From Pandoraea commovens (GTDB lineage: Bacteria; Pseudomonadota; Gammaproteobacteria; Burkholderiales; Burkholderiaceae): a stretch of 64,000 nucleotides of DNA. Where the stretch lies: positions 434,001 through 498,000 of the forward strand of contig NZ_CABPSA010000002.1 in the NCBI RefSeq assembly GCF_902459615.1. Direction: 5' to 3'. Position 1 is the first letter of the stretch, and every line of letters begins with the position of its first letter. The notes below the pieces were generated by a model. It was given only the letters and a program-made list of their open reading frames with translations. It had not been told where the DNA came from and did not search any database. Below, piece by piece: positions 7,475 through 15,936 of the stretch. A program made the translations under genes and the position numbers.

Positions 7475-8848
7475 TCAGAGACGCCCGGCTGTCCTGACGA
7501 CATCGGCTACCTGCATGAGCGCAGCCCGTAGCGTCTCGTCGCTGCCCGGCGAACCGAGGGCGACGCGAATGGCCGACGGTGCGGTCTGGCCTGGGGCAGC
7601 GAACGCATCGACCGGCGTTACCGCAACGCCACGCGCTTGTAGCGCGGCCACGATGTCGTCGCAGCGCAGGGCGGGCGTCGACGTAGGGATCGGCACCAGC
7701 CGGTGGAATGCGCCGGGATACCCCGTCGACTCCAGCCCGGACAGGCATTGCATGGCAATCGCCTGCCGCTGGGTGGCCAGTGCGCGTTTGTGGGTGATCC
7801 AGCGGTCCATCGTGCCGTCCGAGAGCCAGCGCGAGGCCAGTTGCGCCATCAACGGCGCGGCGCTCCACACACTGGCTCGCATCGCCGCGTGCACGCGCGG
7901 CAGCAGGGTGGACGCGGCGATGAGATAGGCGATGCGCAGCCCCGGTGCGCCGGGCTTGGACAGGCTGCACACTTCGAACGTCCGTTCCGGTGCGAGCAGC
8001 CGAAGCGGCGGCGGGGCGTCCTCGACCAGAAAGCCGTAGGCGCTGTCTTCGACGATCAGCAGGTCGTGACGCCGCGCGACTTCCACCAGCGCGAGACGCT
8101 GTGCGAGCGGCATCACGCTGCCCAGCGGGTTGTGCAGCGTCGGCATGGTGTAGACGACGCGCAGCCGTCCTGCATGGTGGCGGCAGAGCTTGTCCAGCGC
8201 TGCGGGATCGAGTCCATCGGCCGTCATCGAGACGGCGGCGAGCGGCACGTCGCGCATGGCCGCGAGCGCCTTCCAGCCGGGGTACGTGAGGGCCTCGACG
8301 GCGACCGGTTCGCCCGCGCGGCACAACGCCAGTTGCAGCACGTCCAGCGCATGCTGCCCGCCCGCGCAGACGACCAGCGAGTCGGGCGATACCGTGACGC
8401 CGTCGCGACGCGACAGCCATTGCGCCGCTGCACGTCTGTCGGCCGGTGGCCCGTCGTGCGGTGAGTGGGCGAGCAATGCGCTCAAATCTCCGCCGGACGC
8501 CATCTCACGCAGCGCCTGGCGCAACGCCTCGGTTTGCTCCGGCAGCACCGGGTAGTTGAACGCCAGATCGACGCCGCCCAGCGCGCCCGGCGCAGGTGCC
8601 CACTGCGCGAAGGCAGCGGCTGCGCCCACGGCAGGCGAGCGCACGAAGGTGCCGCGTCCGATCTCGCCCACGGCGAGGCCGCGTCGTGCGAGTTCGGTAT
8701 AGATGCGTGTGACGGTGGACGTGGCGAGCCCGTGTGCGTCGGCGTAGTCGCGCTGCGGCGGCAGGCGCGTGCCCGAGGCGAGTTCGCCGGACGCGATGGC
8801 GGCGGCAAGTCGTTCGACGTGTTCGAGATACCGGGCAGGGGCTGACAT
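7475..8848 (-). CDS. MocR/GntR-family regulator with aminotransferase-like domain
   Basis: The 457-residue protein combines an N-terminal GntR winged HTH (LASGTRLPPQRDYADAHGLA, then TSTVTRIYTELARRGL) with a fold-type I aminotransferase domain (about 90-450). The domain shows HNPLGSVMP, an Asp-bearing IVEDSAYG, and the PLP-lysine motif SLSKPGAPGLR. MocR regulators use PLP and often an amine ligand as effector and commonly control a divergent gene. The divergent gene here is an MFS transporter 115 bases away, so export or import of an amine-like compound is a reasonable but unproven guess. The enzyme fold is usually not catalytic in this family. Confidence 0.93.
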   Translation of the reverse strand: MSAPARYLEHVERLAAAIASGELASGTRLPPQRDYADAHGLATSTVTRIYTELARRGLAVGEIGRGTFVRSPAVGAAAAFAQWAPAPGALGGVDLAFNYPVLPEQTEALRQALREMASGGDLSALLAHSPHDGPPADRRAAAQWLSRRDGVTVSPDSLVVCAGGQHALDVLQLALCRAGEPVAVEALTYPGWKALAAMRDVPLAAVSMTADGLDPAALDKLCRHHAGRLRVVYTMPTLHNPLGSVMPLAQRLALVEVARRHDLLIVEDSAYGFLVEDAPPPLRLLAPERTFEVCSLSKPGAPGLRIAYLIAASTLLPRVHAAMRASVWSAAPLMAQLASRWLSDGTMDRWITHKRALATQRQAIAMQCLSGLESTGYPGAFHRLVPIPTSTPALRCDDIVAALQARGVAVTPVDAFAAPGQTAPSAIRVALGSPGSDETLRAALMQVADVVRTAGRL

Positions 8849-8871
8849 GGAGGCGAAAATTGATCTCAGGA

Positions 8872-8885
8872 CAATTCAATAATTG
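8872..8885. promoter_or_regulatory. Dyad between the MocR gene and the divergent MFS gene
   Basis: CAATT-CAAT-AATTG lies 23-37 bases upstream of the MocR start codon, in the shared control region. An additional AAAATTGATC stretch just downstream resembles a half site. It is a candidate operator by position and symmetry only. Confidence 0.35.
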
Positions 8886-8963
8886 CACTGCATTAAGGTG
8901 CTGGCAATACTGACCACTGCGCTGAGCCCTGCGCAGTCTCCCCCCGATGTTCTCTTTCCGATC

Positions 8964-10148
8964 ATGCTTCCCACGACCTCTTCGTCGCCCCGCTGGGCGA
9001 TCCCGCTCCTCGCCGTACAGCTCTTCCTCGTGACGTTCTCCGTCAATCTGCAAGCGCCGCTGGTGCCGCACTACGCGGCGGCGAGCGGTTATGGCACGGG
9101 GGCGCAGGCGCTGGCGTTTGCGTGTTACGTCGGCGCGCTGGTGCCAACGTTATTGTTTCTCGCAGGGCTGTCGGATCGTGTCGGGCGTCGGGTACCGCTC
9201 GCCGCCGCGCTCCTGCTGGGTCTCGTCGGCACATGGCTGACGCTGGAGTGGCCTACGCTGGTCGCGCTTGGTGGCGCACGCGCCTGCTACGGACTGGCGA
9301 CCGGCCTCGTCGCGGGCAGTGGCACGGCTTATATGACGGAGTTGTACGGAGATCGCGAAGACGCTGCCACGCGTGGCGCAGCGCTGGTCGCGGCGGCGAC
9401 GTCGCTCGGCTTCGGCACCGGCGCGCTCGTCACCGGCCTGTGCCTGATCGTCGCGCCATCGATGTTGCCGCCGCTGAGCTTGTGGACGTATCTGCCGCTG
9501 GCGCTTGTTGCGGCACTCGCCGTCGCCGCGTTGCCTGCACCAGCGCGTCACCCGAACGTGCCGTGGTTGCGCTGGCCGGTGCTTGCCCCCGGGACGGTGC
9601 CGCTGGGCATGGCGATCCTGCTGGCGTGGGCAGCGGTGGGTGTTGTGATCGGTGTAGTGCCGTCGGCGCTGGCCGCGCACGGACATGCCGCCTGGGCGGG
9701 ATTCGCAACGTTCTTCGTCGTCTCGACGGGCCTGCTGTTTCAGCCAGCGGCTCGCCGCATGGCCCCGGTGCGTGCCGTTCGGGTCGGGTTGGCGCTGGTG
9801 CCGCTGGGCTTCGTCGTGCTCGCGCTGGGGGTGGTCTACGTCAGCCTGCCCGCGATTCTCGCCGGGGCAGCCATCGCCAGTTCGGCGTGCTATGGCTTCA
9901 CGTATCTGGGGGGACTGGCCGCCGTCAATTCGGCGGTCGCGCCAGCATTGCGTGCGCGGGCGGCCGCCGGGTACTTCCTGTTTGCGTACTTCGGCTTTTC
10001 GGTGCCGGTCGTCACCAGCGGCTGGCTCGCCGATCGCTTCGGCATGCCCGTCGCCCTCGCTTTGTTCACTGCCGCGTTGATCGCGGGAAGTGCAGCGCTC
10101 GCAGTAGTGCTGCGTCGCGAGCGCGCGGCGCTTACGCGTCCGGTTTGA
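8964..10148 (+). CDS. MFS transporter divergent from MocR regulator
   Basis: From ATG 8964 the 394-residue protein has 12 hydrophobic segments. It contains the MFS signature GLSDRVGRRVPLAAALLLGL after segment 2 and a helix-5 stretch typical of drug/H+ antiporters. An in-frame ATG at 8883 would add a soluble leader of 27 residues and run into the regulator's promoter, so the later start is preferred. The substrate is unknown. The arrangement with the MocR gene suggests it is induced by the regulator's ligand. The 3' end overlaps the convergent rpiR-type gene by 17 bases. Confidence 0.88.
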   Translation: MLPTTSSSPRWAIPLLAVQLFLVTFSVNLQAPLVPHYAAASGYGTGAQALAFACYVGALVPTLLFLAGLSDRVGRRVPLAAALLLGLVGTWLTLEWPTLVALGGARACYGLATGLVAGSGTAYMTELYGDREDAATRGAALVAAATSLGFGTGALVTGLCLIVAPSMLPPLSLWTYLPLALVAALAVAALPAPARHPNVPWLRWPVLAPGTVPLGMAILLAWAAVGVVIGVVPSALAAHGHAAWAGFATFFVVSTGLLFQPAARRMAPVRAVRVGLALVPLGFVVLALGVVYVSLPAILAGAAIASSACYGFTYLGGLAAVNSAVAPALRARAAAGYFLFAYFGFSVPVVTSGWLADRFGMPVALALFTAALIAGSAALAVVLRRERAALTRPV

Positions 10149-11070
10149 CCCGAGGGGCGGGATTGCTTGGGTTGTTCGTGCCGCTCCCCGACGGGCTGAC
10201 GTAAGCCCCGGTGCCGTGCAACTGGTCTTCGGCCAGTTCCAGCGCGCGCACGGCGCCGCGTCCCTTGCGGGCGAGCAGCATCTCGACGAGCGTCTCCACC
10301 ACGGCAATCCCCGCCGTGATCGATGGGAAGAACGACGGGCTTTCGTGCGAGAACAGCACCGTCACGTCCGCATCGAGCGCGAGCGGCGAGACCGTCGAAT
10401 CCGTGAGTGCCAGCACACGGGCACCGGCGGCGCGCGCTGCGCGCGTCACGATCAGCGCTTCGTTCGAATACGGGGCGAAGCTGATCACCACCACCACGTC
10501 GCGCGCCGAGAGCGCCCGCAATTCCATTTCCAACGTGCCCGCTTCGCCACGGATGAGGTGCACCGTAGGCCGGAACAGCCGGTAGATGTACTGGAACGTG
10601 AAGGCGATCGGAAAGCACGCGCGAAAGCCTGCCACGTGTACCGTCCCCGCATTCGCGAGCAGATCGACGGCCGCGCTCAGCGAGTCGTTCGCACCGGCTT
10701 CCGTCAGATCGAGGTTGTTGTGCTGCACGCGGAACATCTCGGGCACCATGCGCGCGGCGTCGCCCTCGCGGATCACCTGTCGCGCGCGGCTCGCGTACGG
10801 CTGCGGTCCGAGACGAATCGATTCGAGGAACAACTCGCGAAGGCCGTGCCATCCGTCGAAGCCGAGATGCTGAGCGAGTCGCACGAAGGTGGCCGGTTGC
10901 ACGCCCGCTTCGGCGGCAATCGCACGCATCGAGCTGATTGGCACACGTTGCGGATGGTCGAGAAGAAAGCGCGCGCCCGCCTGAAATTGCGGACTTAATT
11001 GGGAGTAGCGCTCACGCAGCAGAGCGTTGAGCTGGTCGAGCGTCTGCGGCAGCGCTGTGGCTTGTGTCAT
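10132..11070 (-). CDS. RpiR-family regulator (HTH plus SIS domain)
   Basis: The 312-residue protein starts at ATG 11070. Residues 1-85 form the HTH_6/RpiR domain (YSQLSPQFQAGARFLLDHPQ, then VQPATFVRLAQHLGFDGW). Residues 130-265 form a SIS sugar-isomerase-type domain (TVHVAGFRACFPIAF, VVVISFAPYSNEALI, GARVLALTDS). RpiR proteins usually sense phosphosugars, but several members sense amine or amino acid derivatives. It is divergent from an aminotransferase/BKACE operon, and repeated GTGAAACAT elements lie between them, so it most likely regulates that operon. The C-terminal 30 residues are low-complexity Ser/Asn/Pro. Confidence 0.93.
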   Translation of the reverse strand: MTQATALPQTLDQLNALLRERYSQLSPQFQAGARFLLDHPQRVPISSMRAIAAEAGVQPATFVRLAQHLGFDGWHGLRELFLESIRLGPQPYASRARQVIREGDAARMVPEMFRVQHNNLDLTEAGANDSLSAAVDLLANAGTVHVAGFRACFPIAFTFQYIYRLFRPTVHLIRGEAGTLEMELRALSARDVVVVISFAPYSNEALIVTRAARAAGARVLALTDSTVSPLALDADVTVLFSHESPSFFPSITAGIAVVETLVEMLLARKGRGAVRALELAEDQLHGTGAYVSPSGSGTNNPSNPAPRVKPDA

Positions 11071-11164
11071 TGGGGGATGGCAACACGGCGGCGAAAGAAT
11101 GTAACGATTGTTGCATGAAATGCCGCAAGCGCGCACGCCCTTTCCTCTGGGCCTGTGGCCTGCG

Positions 11165-11236
11165 GTGAAACATCAAGTGTGGTAATGGTCTTGAGCGAAG
11201 TGTTGCGTCCGCAAAACACGTGAAACATATGTTGCA
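11165..11236. promoter_or_regulatory. Candidate RpiR operator repeats
   Basis: GTGAAACAT occurs at 11165-11173 and again at 11220-11228. The second copy is part of the near-palindrome TGAAACAT-ATGTTGCA (11221-11236, 7 of 8 bases symmetrical). Both copies lie between the RpiR-type gene and the operon it probably controls. The link to the regulator is inferred. Confidence 0.5.
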
Positions 11237-11347
11237 AACGATGGGCGATGCGCCTACACTGAGCGGCATCGTTCGCGAGACCGATGGCCCGGCGGCCACC
11301 CGCCGGTCAGTCTCGTTTTGCACCATCTTTTCGTCAGAGGTTCAGGC

Positions 11348-12691
11348 ATGACTCACGTGTTTCATCGCAATCCGCGCCAGACGTTGCCCGTCGCGGTCGG
11401 CGGTCAGGGAATCGAGTTGATCGACAGCAACGGCAAGCACTATCTCGACGCCTGCGGCGGCGCTGCCGTCTCGTGTCTCGGTCACGGACATCCCCGCGTG
11501 ATCGAGGCGATGCAGCAACAGGCGGCGCAACTGGCGTATGCCCACACGTCGTTCTTCACGACCGAAGTGGCCGAGCAGCTGGCCGACACGCTTGCTGCCA
11601 GCGCGCCCGGCGATCTGAACCACGTGTACTTCGTGAGCGGCGGTTCCGAGGGCGTGGAGGCGGCGCTCAAACTCGCGCGTCAGTACTTCGTCGAGATCGG
11701 TCAGCCGCAGCGACAGTTCTTCATTGCGCGTCGTCAGAGCTATCACGGCAACACGCTCGGCGCGCTCGCCATCGGTGGCAATGCCTGGCGACGCGAGCCG
11801 TTCCTGCCGTTGCTTGTCCCGGCGCATCACGTCTCGCCGTGCTTCGCCTATCGCGAGCGTCTCGACGGCGAAAGCGACGCCGCGTATGTGCAGCGTCTGG
11901 CGGACGAACTCGAAGCGAAGATTCTCGAACTCGGCGGCGACACGGTGATCGCATTCGTTGCGGAAACGGTGGTCGGCGCGACGGCCGGCGCGGTGCCGCC
12001 GGTGGGCGACTACCTCAAACGCATGCGCGCCGTGTGCGACAAGTACGGCGTGCTGTTGCTGCTCGACGAAGTGATGTCGGGCATGGGCCGCACCGGCTAT
12101 CTGTTCGCTTGCGAAGAAGACGGCGTGACGCCGGACATCCTCGTTATCGCCAAGGGCCTCGGCGCGGGCTATCAGCCGATTGGCGCGATGCTGTGCTCGG
12201 ACAAGATCTTCGACGCCGTGGTCGGTGGCTCGGGCTTCTTCCAGCACGGTCATACGTACCTCGGACACGCGATGGCGTGCGCGGCGGCGCTGGCGGTGCA
12301 GCGCACGATTGCCGACGAGAATCTGCTGGATAACGTGAAGGCGCGCGGCGAGCAATTGCGTGCCCGTTTGCGCGAAGTGTTCGCCGATCACCCGAACGTG
12401 GGTGACGTGCGCGGACGCGGGCTGTTCGTCGGCGTCGAATTCGTGGCCGACCGCGCCACGAAGCAAACGCTGCCGACGGCCGACAAGACACACGCGCGTT
12501 TGAAGTCGGCCGCCAAAGAACGCGGCCTGCTGATCTACCCGATGGGCGGCACGGTCGATGGCGTTCACGGCGACCATGCGCTGATCGCGCCGCCGTTCAT
12601 CTGCCAGCCGGGCGACATCGACCGCATCGTCGAGCGACTGGCGCTTGCCGTGGCGGACGTCACCGGCGTGAAGGCCGGAGGCGTGGCATGA
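11348..12691 (+). CDS. Class III (omega) aminotransferase
   Basis: The 447-residue PLP enzyme starts at ATG 11348 with AGAGG 10-14 bases upstream. Class III features are all visible: ACGGAAVSCLGHGHPRV near the N-terminus, FVSGGSEGVEAALKLARQYF, the LLLLDEVMSGMGRTG stretch with the PLP-ring Asp, and the Schiff-base lysine in IAKGLGAGYQP. The family moves an amino group from an amine or beta-, gamma- or omega-amino acid to pyruvate or oxoglutarate. It overlaps the BKACE gene by ATGA (12688-12691), so the two are translationally coupled. A likely logic is deamination to a beta-keto acid that the BKACE then cleaves. The amine substrate is unknown. Confidence 0.93.
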   Translation: MTHVFHRNPRQTLPVAVGGQGIELIDSNGKHYLDACGGAAVSCLGHGHPRVIEAMQQQAAQLAYAHTSFFTTEVAEQLADTLAASAPGDLNHVYFVSGGSEGVEAALKLARQYFVEIGQPQRQFFIARRQSYHGNTLGALAIGGNAWRREPFLPLLVPAHHVSPCFAYRERLDGESDAAYVQRLADELEAKILELGGDTVIAFVAETVVGATAGAVPPVGDYLKRMRAVCDKYGVLLLLDEVMSGMGRTGYLFACEEDGVTPDILVIAKGLGAGYQPIGAMLCSDKIFDAVVGGSGFFQHGHTYLGHAMACAAALAVQRTIADENLLDNVKARGEQLRARLREVFADHPNVGDVRGRGLFVGVEFVADRATKQTLPTADKTHARLKSAAKERGLLIYPMGGTVDGVHGDHALIAPPFICQPGDIDRIVERLALAVADVTGVKAGGVA

Positions 12692-13530
12692 CGAGACCTT
12701 ATGCGCTGGCCGTCGCACCGAACGGCGCGCGGCGCACGCACGCCGACCATCCGGCGCTGCCGATGACGCCGACGGAACTCGGCGAATGCGCCAAGGCGTG
12801 TCTGAATGCAGGCGCGGCCATGATTCATCTGCATGTACGCAAGGCAGACGGCACGCACAGCCTGGAAGTGGCGGACTACGCGGCGGGCATTGCGGCCGTG
12901 CGTCGCGCGGTGGGCGACGCGCTGGTGTTGCAAGTGACGACCGAGGCGGTCGGCATCTACACGCCCGAGCAGCAGATTGCGACGGTGCATGCGCTGCATC
13001 CCGAAGCGATTTCGGTAGCGTTGCGCGAAGTGTTGCCCGATGCGGCGCACGCGAGCGCTGCCGAGGCGTTCTTCGACTGGTTGTGGCGCGAGCAGATCAC
13101 GACGCAATACATCCTGTACGACACCGAAGACGTGGCGCACTACTGGCGCTTGCGCGCGAGCGGCGCGATTCGTCCCGGCCGCCATTGGGTACTGTTCGTG
13201 CTCGGCCGCTATAGCAAGGGGCAGTTGTCGTCGCCGTCGGACTTGCTGCCGTTCCTCGCCGCCTGGCAAGCCGGTGCGGACGGCGTGGGCGAAGCCACCG
13301 ACGTCACGCCGTGGGCGATGTGCGCCTTCGGGCCGCGCGAGGCCGAGTGCGCGCTGGCCGCAGTGTTGCAGGGCGGCCACGCCCGCATCGGCTTCGAGAA
13401 CAACCTTTACCTGCCGGACGGCAGCGTCTCTCCGGGCAATGCCGCGTCGCTGGGTGCGCTGACGGCCGCCGCCACCCCGCTCGCCCTCGCGCCCATGACG
13501 GCGGACGCTCTGCGCGAACTGACCCGCTGA
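12688..13530 (+). CDS. Beta-keto acid cleavage enzyme (BKACE, DUF849)
   Basis: The 280-residue TIM-barrel protein has the BKACE zinc-site motif (MIHLHVR, His47 and His49), the strand QVTTEAVGIYTPEQQ, and the late GFENNLYLPDG stretch that is diagnostic of the family. BKACE enzymes condense a beta-keto acid with acetyl-CoA to give acetoacetate and a CoA thioester. The founder (Kce) acts in lysine fermentation, while others act on dehydrocarnitine or unidentified substrates. It is co-translated with the aminotransferase and under the presumed RpiR regulator. The active-site pocket residues that set substrate class cannot be assigned by eye. Confidence 0.92.
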   Translation: MTRPYALAVAPNGARRTHADHPALPMTPTELGECAKACLNAGAAMIHLHVRKADGTHSLEVADYAAGIAAVRRAVGDALVLQVTTEAVGIYTPEQQIATVHALHPEAISVALREVLPDAAHASAAEAFFDWLWREQITTQYILYDTEDVAHYWRLRASGAIRPGRHWVLFVLGRYSKGQLSSPSDLLPFLAAWQAGADGVGEATDVTPWAMCAFGPREAECALAAVLQGGHARIGFENNLYLPDGSVSPGNAASLGALTAAATPLALAPMTADALRELTR

Positions 13531-13539
13531 TCGCCGGGA

Positions 13540-13566
13540 CATCCGGCGGCATCCGGTGACATCCGG
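13540..13566. repeat. Three CATCCGG copies spaced exactly 10 bp apart
   Basis: CATCCGG begins at 13540, 13550 and 13560, just after the BKACE stop codon and about 180 bases before wspA. The spacing equals one helical turn. No known site is recognised. Confidence 0.6.
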
Positions 13567-13745
13567 ACAGCGGTCCACCCGGGCGCAAGCCGTGTCCGGG
13601 AGAGCGCGACAAATCAGAAATAAACCCAAATACACGGCCTGACCGGCGTTGCCCGGCCGGGCCGCTGTAATAGAATCGGCGTAACCTCAAAAAGGCCCGC
13701 GTCGCCCTCCCCGGCACCGGGCGTGAACACGAACGGGAGCGCGGC

Positions 13746-15395
13746 GTGAAACACTGGTCGATCCGACATCGCATTCTGGCCAGTTTTGGCCTGATCCTTG
13801 CCCTGATGGCCCTGATGGCTGGCATCGCTTACACGCGACTGTCCGCCATCGAAGTGGAGGCGCACAGTGTGGAAGACGACTCCACGCCGGGCCTTTACTA
13901 CAGCACGATGCTGCGCGGCGCGTGGTTCGAGAGCTATCAATTGCTCCAGCAGGTCGTCGCCATCGACGACAACGACAAGACCCGCGCAATCGACATCGAT
14001 ACCTTGCGCTCGGCGGATGCCCGCATCGACGGCTGGATCAAGGATTACGGCAAGACCGTCAATCGCGCCGTCGACCGGATGCAATACGACGAGGTGCGCG
14101 GCGTGCGCACGCAGTACGGGCGCATCAGCAATCAGGTGCTCAAGCTCGTGGCCGACGGTCAGTTGCCCGCCGCCCGCGCCATGCTGACCGACCAGCTTTA
14201 CCCCGAATGGGGTCGCGGCCGTTCGGCGATTCAACGCCTGGTCGATACCAACAAGGCCTATTCCGACGAGTCGACCCACAATATCGGCGAAGCCGTTGCC
14301 GCAGCCAAGGCCACGCTGCTCATCACGTTGTGCGTGACGCTCGCGGCAGCCATCCTGGCTGGCTGGATGCTGTTCCGCGCGATCAGCGTGCCGCTCGCGA
14401 GTGTGATGCAGATTCTGGAAGTCATGCGCGCGGGCGATCTGACCAAGCGCCTCGATCTGGCGCGTCGCGATGAGTTCGGCGCACTGGAGTCGGGCTTCAA
14501 CCGAATGACAGACGAACTGACGGGTCTCGTCGGGCAGGCACAGAAATCGGCCTTGCAGGTGACGACGTCGGTGACCGAGATTGCCGCGACGTCGCGTCAG
14601 CAACAGGCTACGGCGTCGGAAACGGCGGCCACCACGACCGAAATCGGCGCGACCTCGCGCGAAATCTTCGCTACGTCACGCGATCTGGCGCGCACCATGA
14701 CCGAAGTGGCGGGCGTGGCCGATCATGCGGCGTCGCTCGCGGGCACCGGCCACGTGGGCCTCACGCGCATGGAAGATGCTATGCGTCATGTGATGGACGC
14801 GGCAGGCTCGGTCAACGGCAAGCTCGGCATCCTCAACGAGAAGGCGGGCAACATCAATCAGGTGGTGACGACGATCACGAAGGTCGCGGATCAGACCAAC
14901 CTGCTTTCGCTAAACGCGGCCATCGAAGCCGAGAAGGCGGGCGAGTACGGTCGCGGCTTTGCGGTGGTGGCGACCGAGATCCGGCGTCTGGCCGATCAGA
15001 CGGCCGTGGCGACCTACGACATCGAGCAGATGATCAAGGAGATCCAGTCGGCGGTGTCGGCCGGGGTGATGGGCATGGACAAGTTCGCCGAGGAAGTGCG
15101 CCGCGGCATGGACGAAATGCGTCAGGTCGGCGATCAGCTCGCGCAGATCATTGCGCAGGTGCAGACGCTGCCGCCGCGCTTCCAGGTCGTCAACGAAGGC
15201 ATGCAGGCGCAGGCCACCGGCGCGGAGCAGATCAATCAGGCGCTGGTGCAGCTCTCCGAGGCGGCGCAACAGACGGCCGAATCGTTGCAGCAGTCGAGCC
15301 AGGCGATCGAAGAGCTCAATCACGTCGCCAACGGTCTCAAGAGCGGGGTGTCGCGCTTCAAGGTGCAAGCGTTGCCGCCCACGGGTCTCGTCTGA
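13746..15395 (+). CDS. wspA: WspA, methyl-accepting chemoreceptor of the Wsp surface-sensing system
   Basis: The 549-residue receptor has TM1 (about 10-28), a periplasmic four-helix-type sensor (about 29-186), TM2 (about 187-208), HAMP and a long cytoplasmic signalling hairpin. The tip sequence is [21 protein letters not shown]. The GTG start at 13746 follows GGGAGC. In Pseudomonas, WspA clusters respond to surface contact or envelope stress and activate WspE. Ala/Gln/Glu-rich methylation-like heptads flank the hairpin ([20 protein letters not shown]). It is the first gene of a seven-gene operon, and gene order identifies it as WspA and not a flagellar chemoreceptor. Confidence 0.95.
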   Translation: MKHWSIRHRILASFGLILALMALMAGIAYTRLSAIEVEAHSVEDDSTPGLYYSTMLRGAWFESYQLLQQVVAIDDNDKTRAIDIDTLRSADARIDGWIKDYGKTVNRAVDRMQYDEVRGVRTQYGRISNQVLKLVADGQLPAARAMLTDQLYPEWGRGRSAIQRLVDTNKAYSDESTHNIGEAVAAAKATLLITLCVTLAAAILAGWMLFRAISVPLASVMQILEVMRAGDLTKRLDLARRDEFGALESGFNRMTDELTGLVGQAQKSALQVTTSVTEIAATSRQQQATASETAATTTEIGATSREIFATSRDLARTMTEVAGVADHAASLAGTGHVGLTRMEDAMRHVMDAAGSVNGKLGILNEKAGNINQVVTTITKVADQTNLLSLNAAIEAEKAGEYGRGFAVVATEIRRLADQTAVATYDIEQMIKEIQSAVSAGVMGMDKFAEEVRRGMDEMRQVGDQLAQIIAQVQTLPPRFQVVNEGMQAQATGAEQINQALVQLSEAAQQTAESLQQSSQAIEELNHVANGLKSGVSRFKVQALPPTGLV

Positions 15396-15420
15396 CGTCG
15401 TTTATTTCGCGGACACCGCC

Positions 15421-15936
15421 ATGTTGTTCCTGCGTTTTGCCATCGCGACCGATCATTACGTCATCGAAGCGGGCCACGTCGCCGAGGTGCTGCCGTGGCT
15501 GGCGCTCAAGCGTCTGCCCGCCGCACCGGCATGGGTGGCGGGCGCGTTCAGCTATCGTGGCGAATCCGTGCCGGTGATCGATCTGACGCGGCTCGCGACA
15601 GGCCGTGATGCGCCTGCACGTCGCTCCACGCGGCTGGTGCTCGTGCACTACCCCGCGCCCGGCCCGAACGCCCGGCGTCTGGGGGTGCTTGTCGAGCGCG
15701 CGACCGATACCCTGCGCGCCGATCCGGCCGCGTTCCAGACGAGCGGCGTCGACCTGCCCGAAGGCCGCTATCTCGGTCCGGTGCTCGATACCGACGACGG
15801 ACTCGTGCAGTGGGTGCGCGTCGACCAGTTGCTGACGGCCGAGGCGCGCGCCATGCTGTTCGACGCGGCGAAGGACGTACTGGCCGATGAAGCAGAGGGC
15901 GCAGGTGCGGCGAACGCAACGGAGGCGTCGTCATGA
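15421..15936 (+). CDS. wspB: WspB, CheW-like adaptor
   Basis: The 171-residue CheW-fold protein starts at ATG 15421, 25 bases after wspA. It begins MLFLRFAIATDHYVIEAGHV and has the SH3-like core with GAFSYRGESVPVIDLTRL, the CheW signature region. It should couple WspA to the WspE kinase. The last four bases are ATGA, shared with wspC. A longer frame upstream overlaps wspA in another frame and is discarded. Confidence 0.92.
   Translation: MLFLRFAIATDHYVIEAGHVAEVLPWLALKRLPAAPAWVAGAFSYRGESVPVIDLTRLATGRDAPARRSTRLVLVHYPAPGPNARRLGVLVERATDTLRADPAAFQTSGVDLPEGRYLGPVLDTDDGLVQWVRVDQLLTAEARAMLFDAAKDVLADEAEGAGAANATEASS

Noticed and set aside
13540-13566. CRISPR-like repeats
   Set aside because: Only three 7-mers with 3-bp gaps are present and there are no spacers or cas genes, so this is not a CRISPR array.
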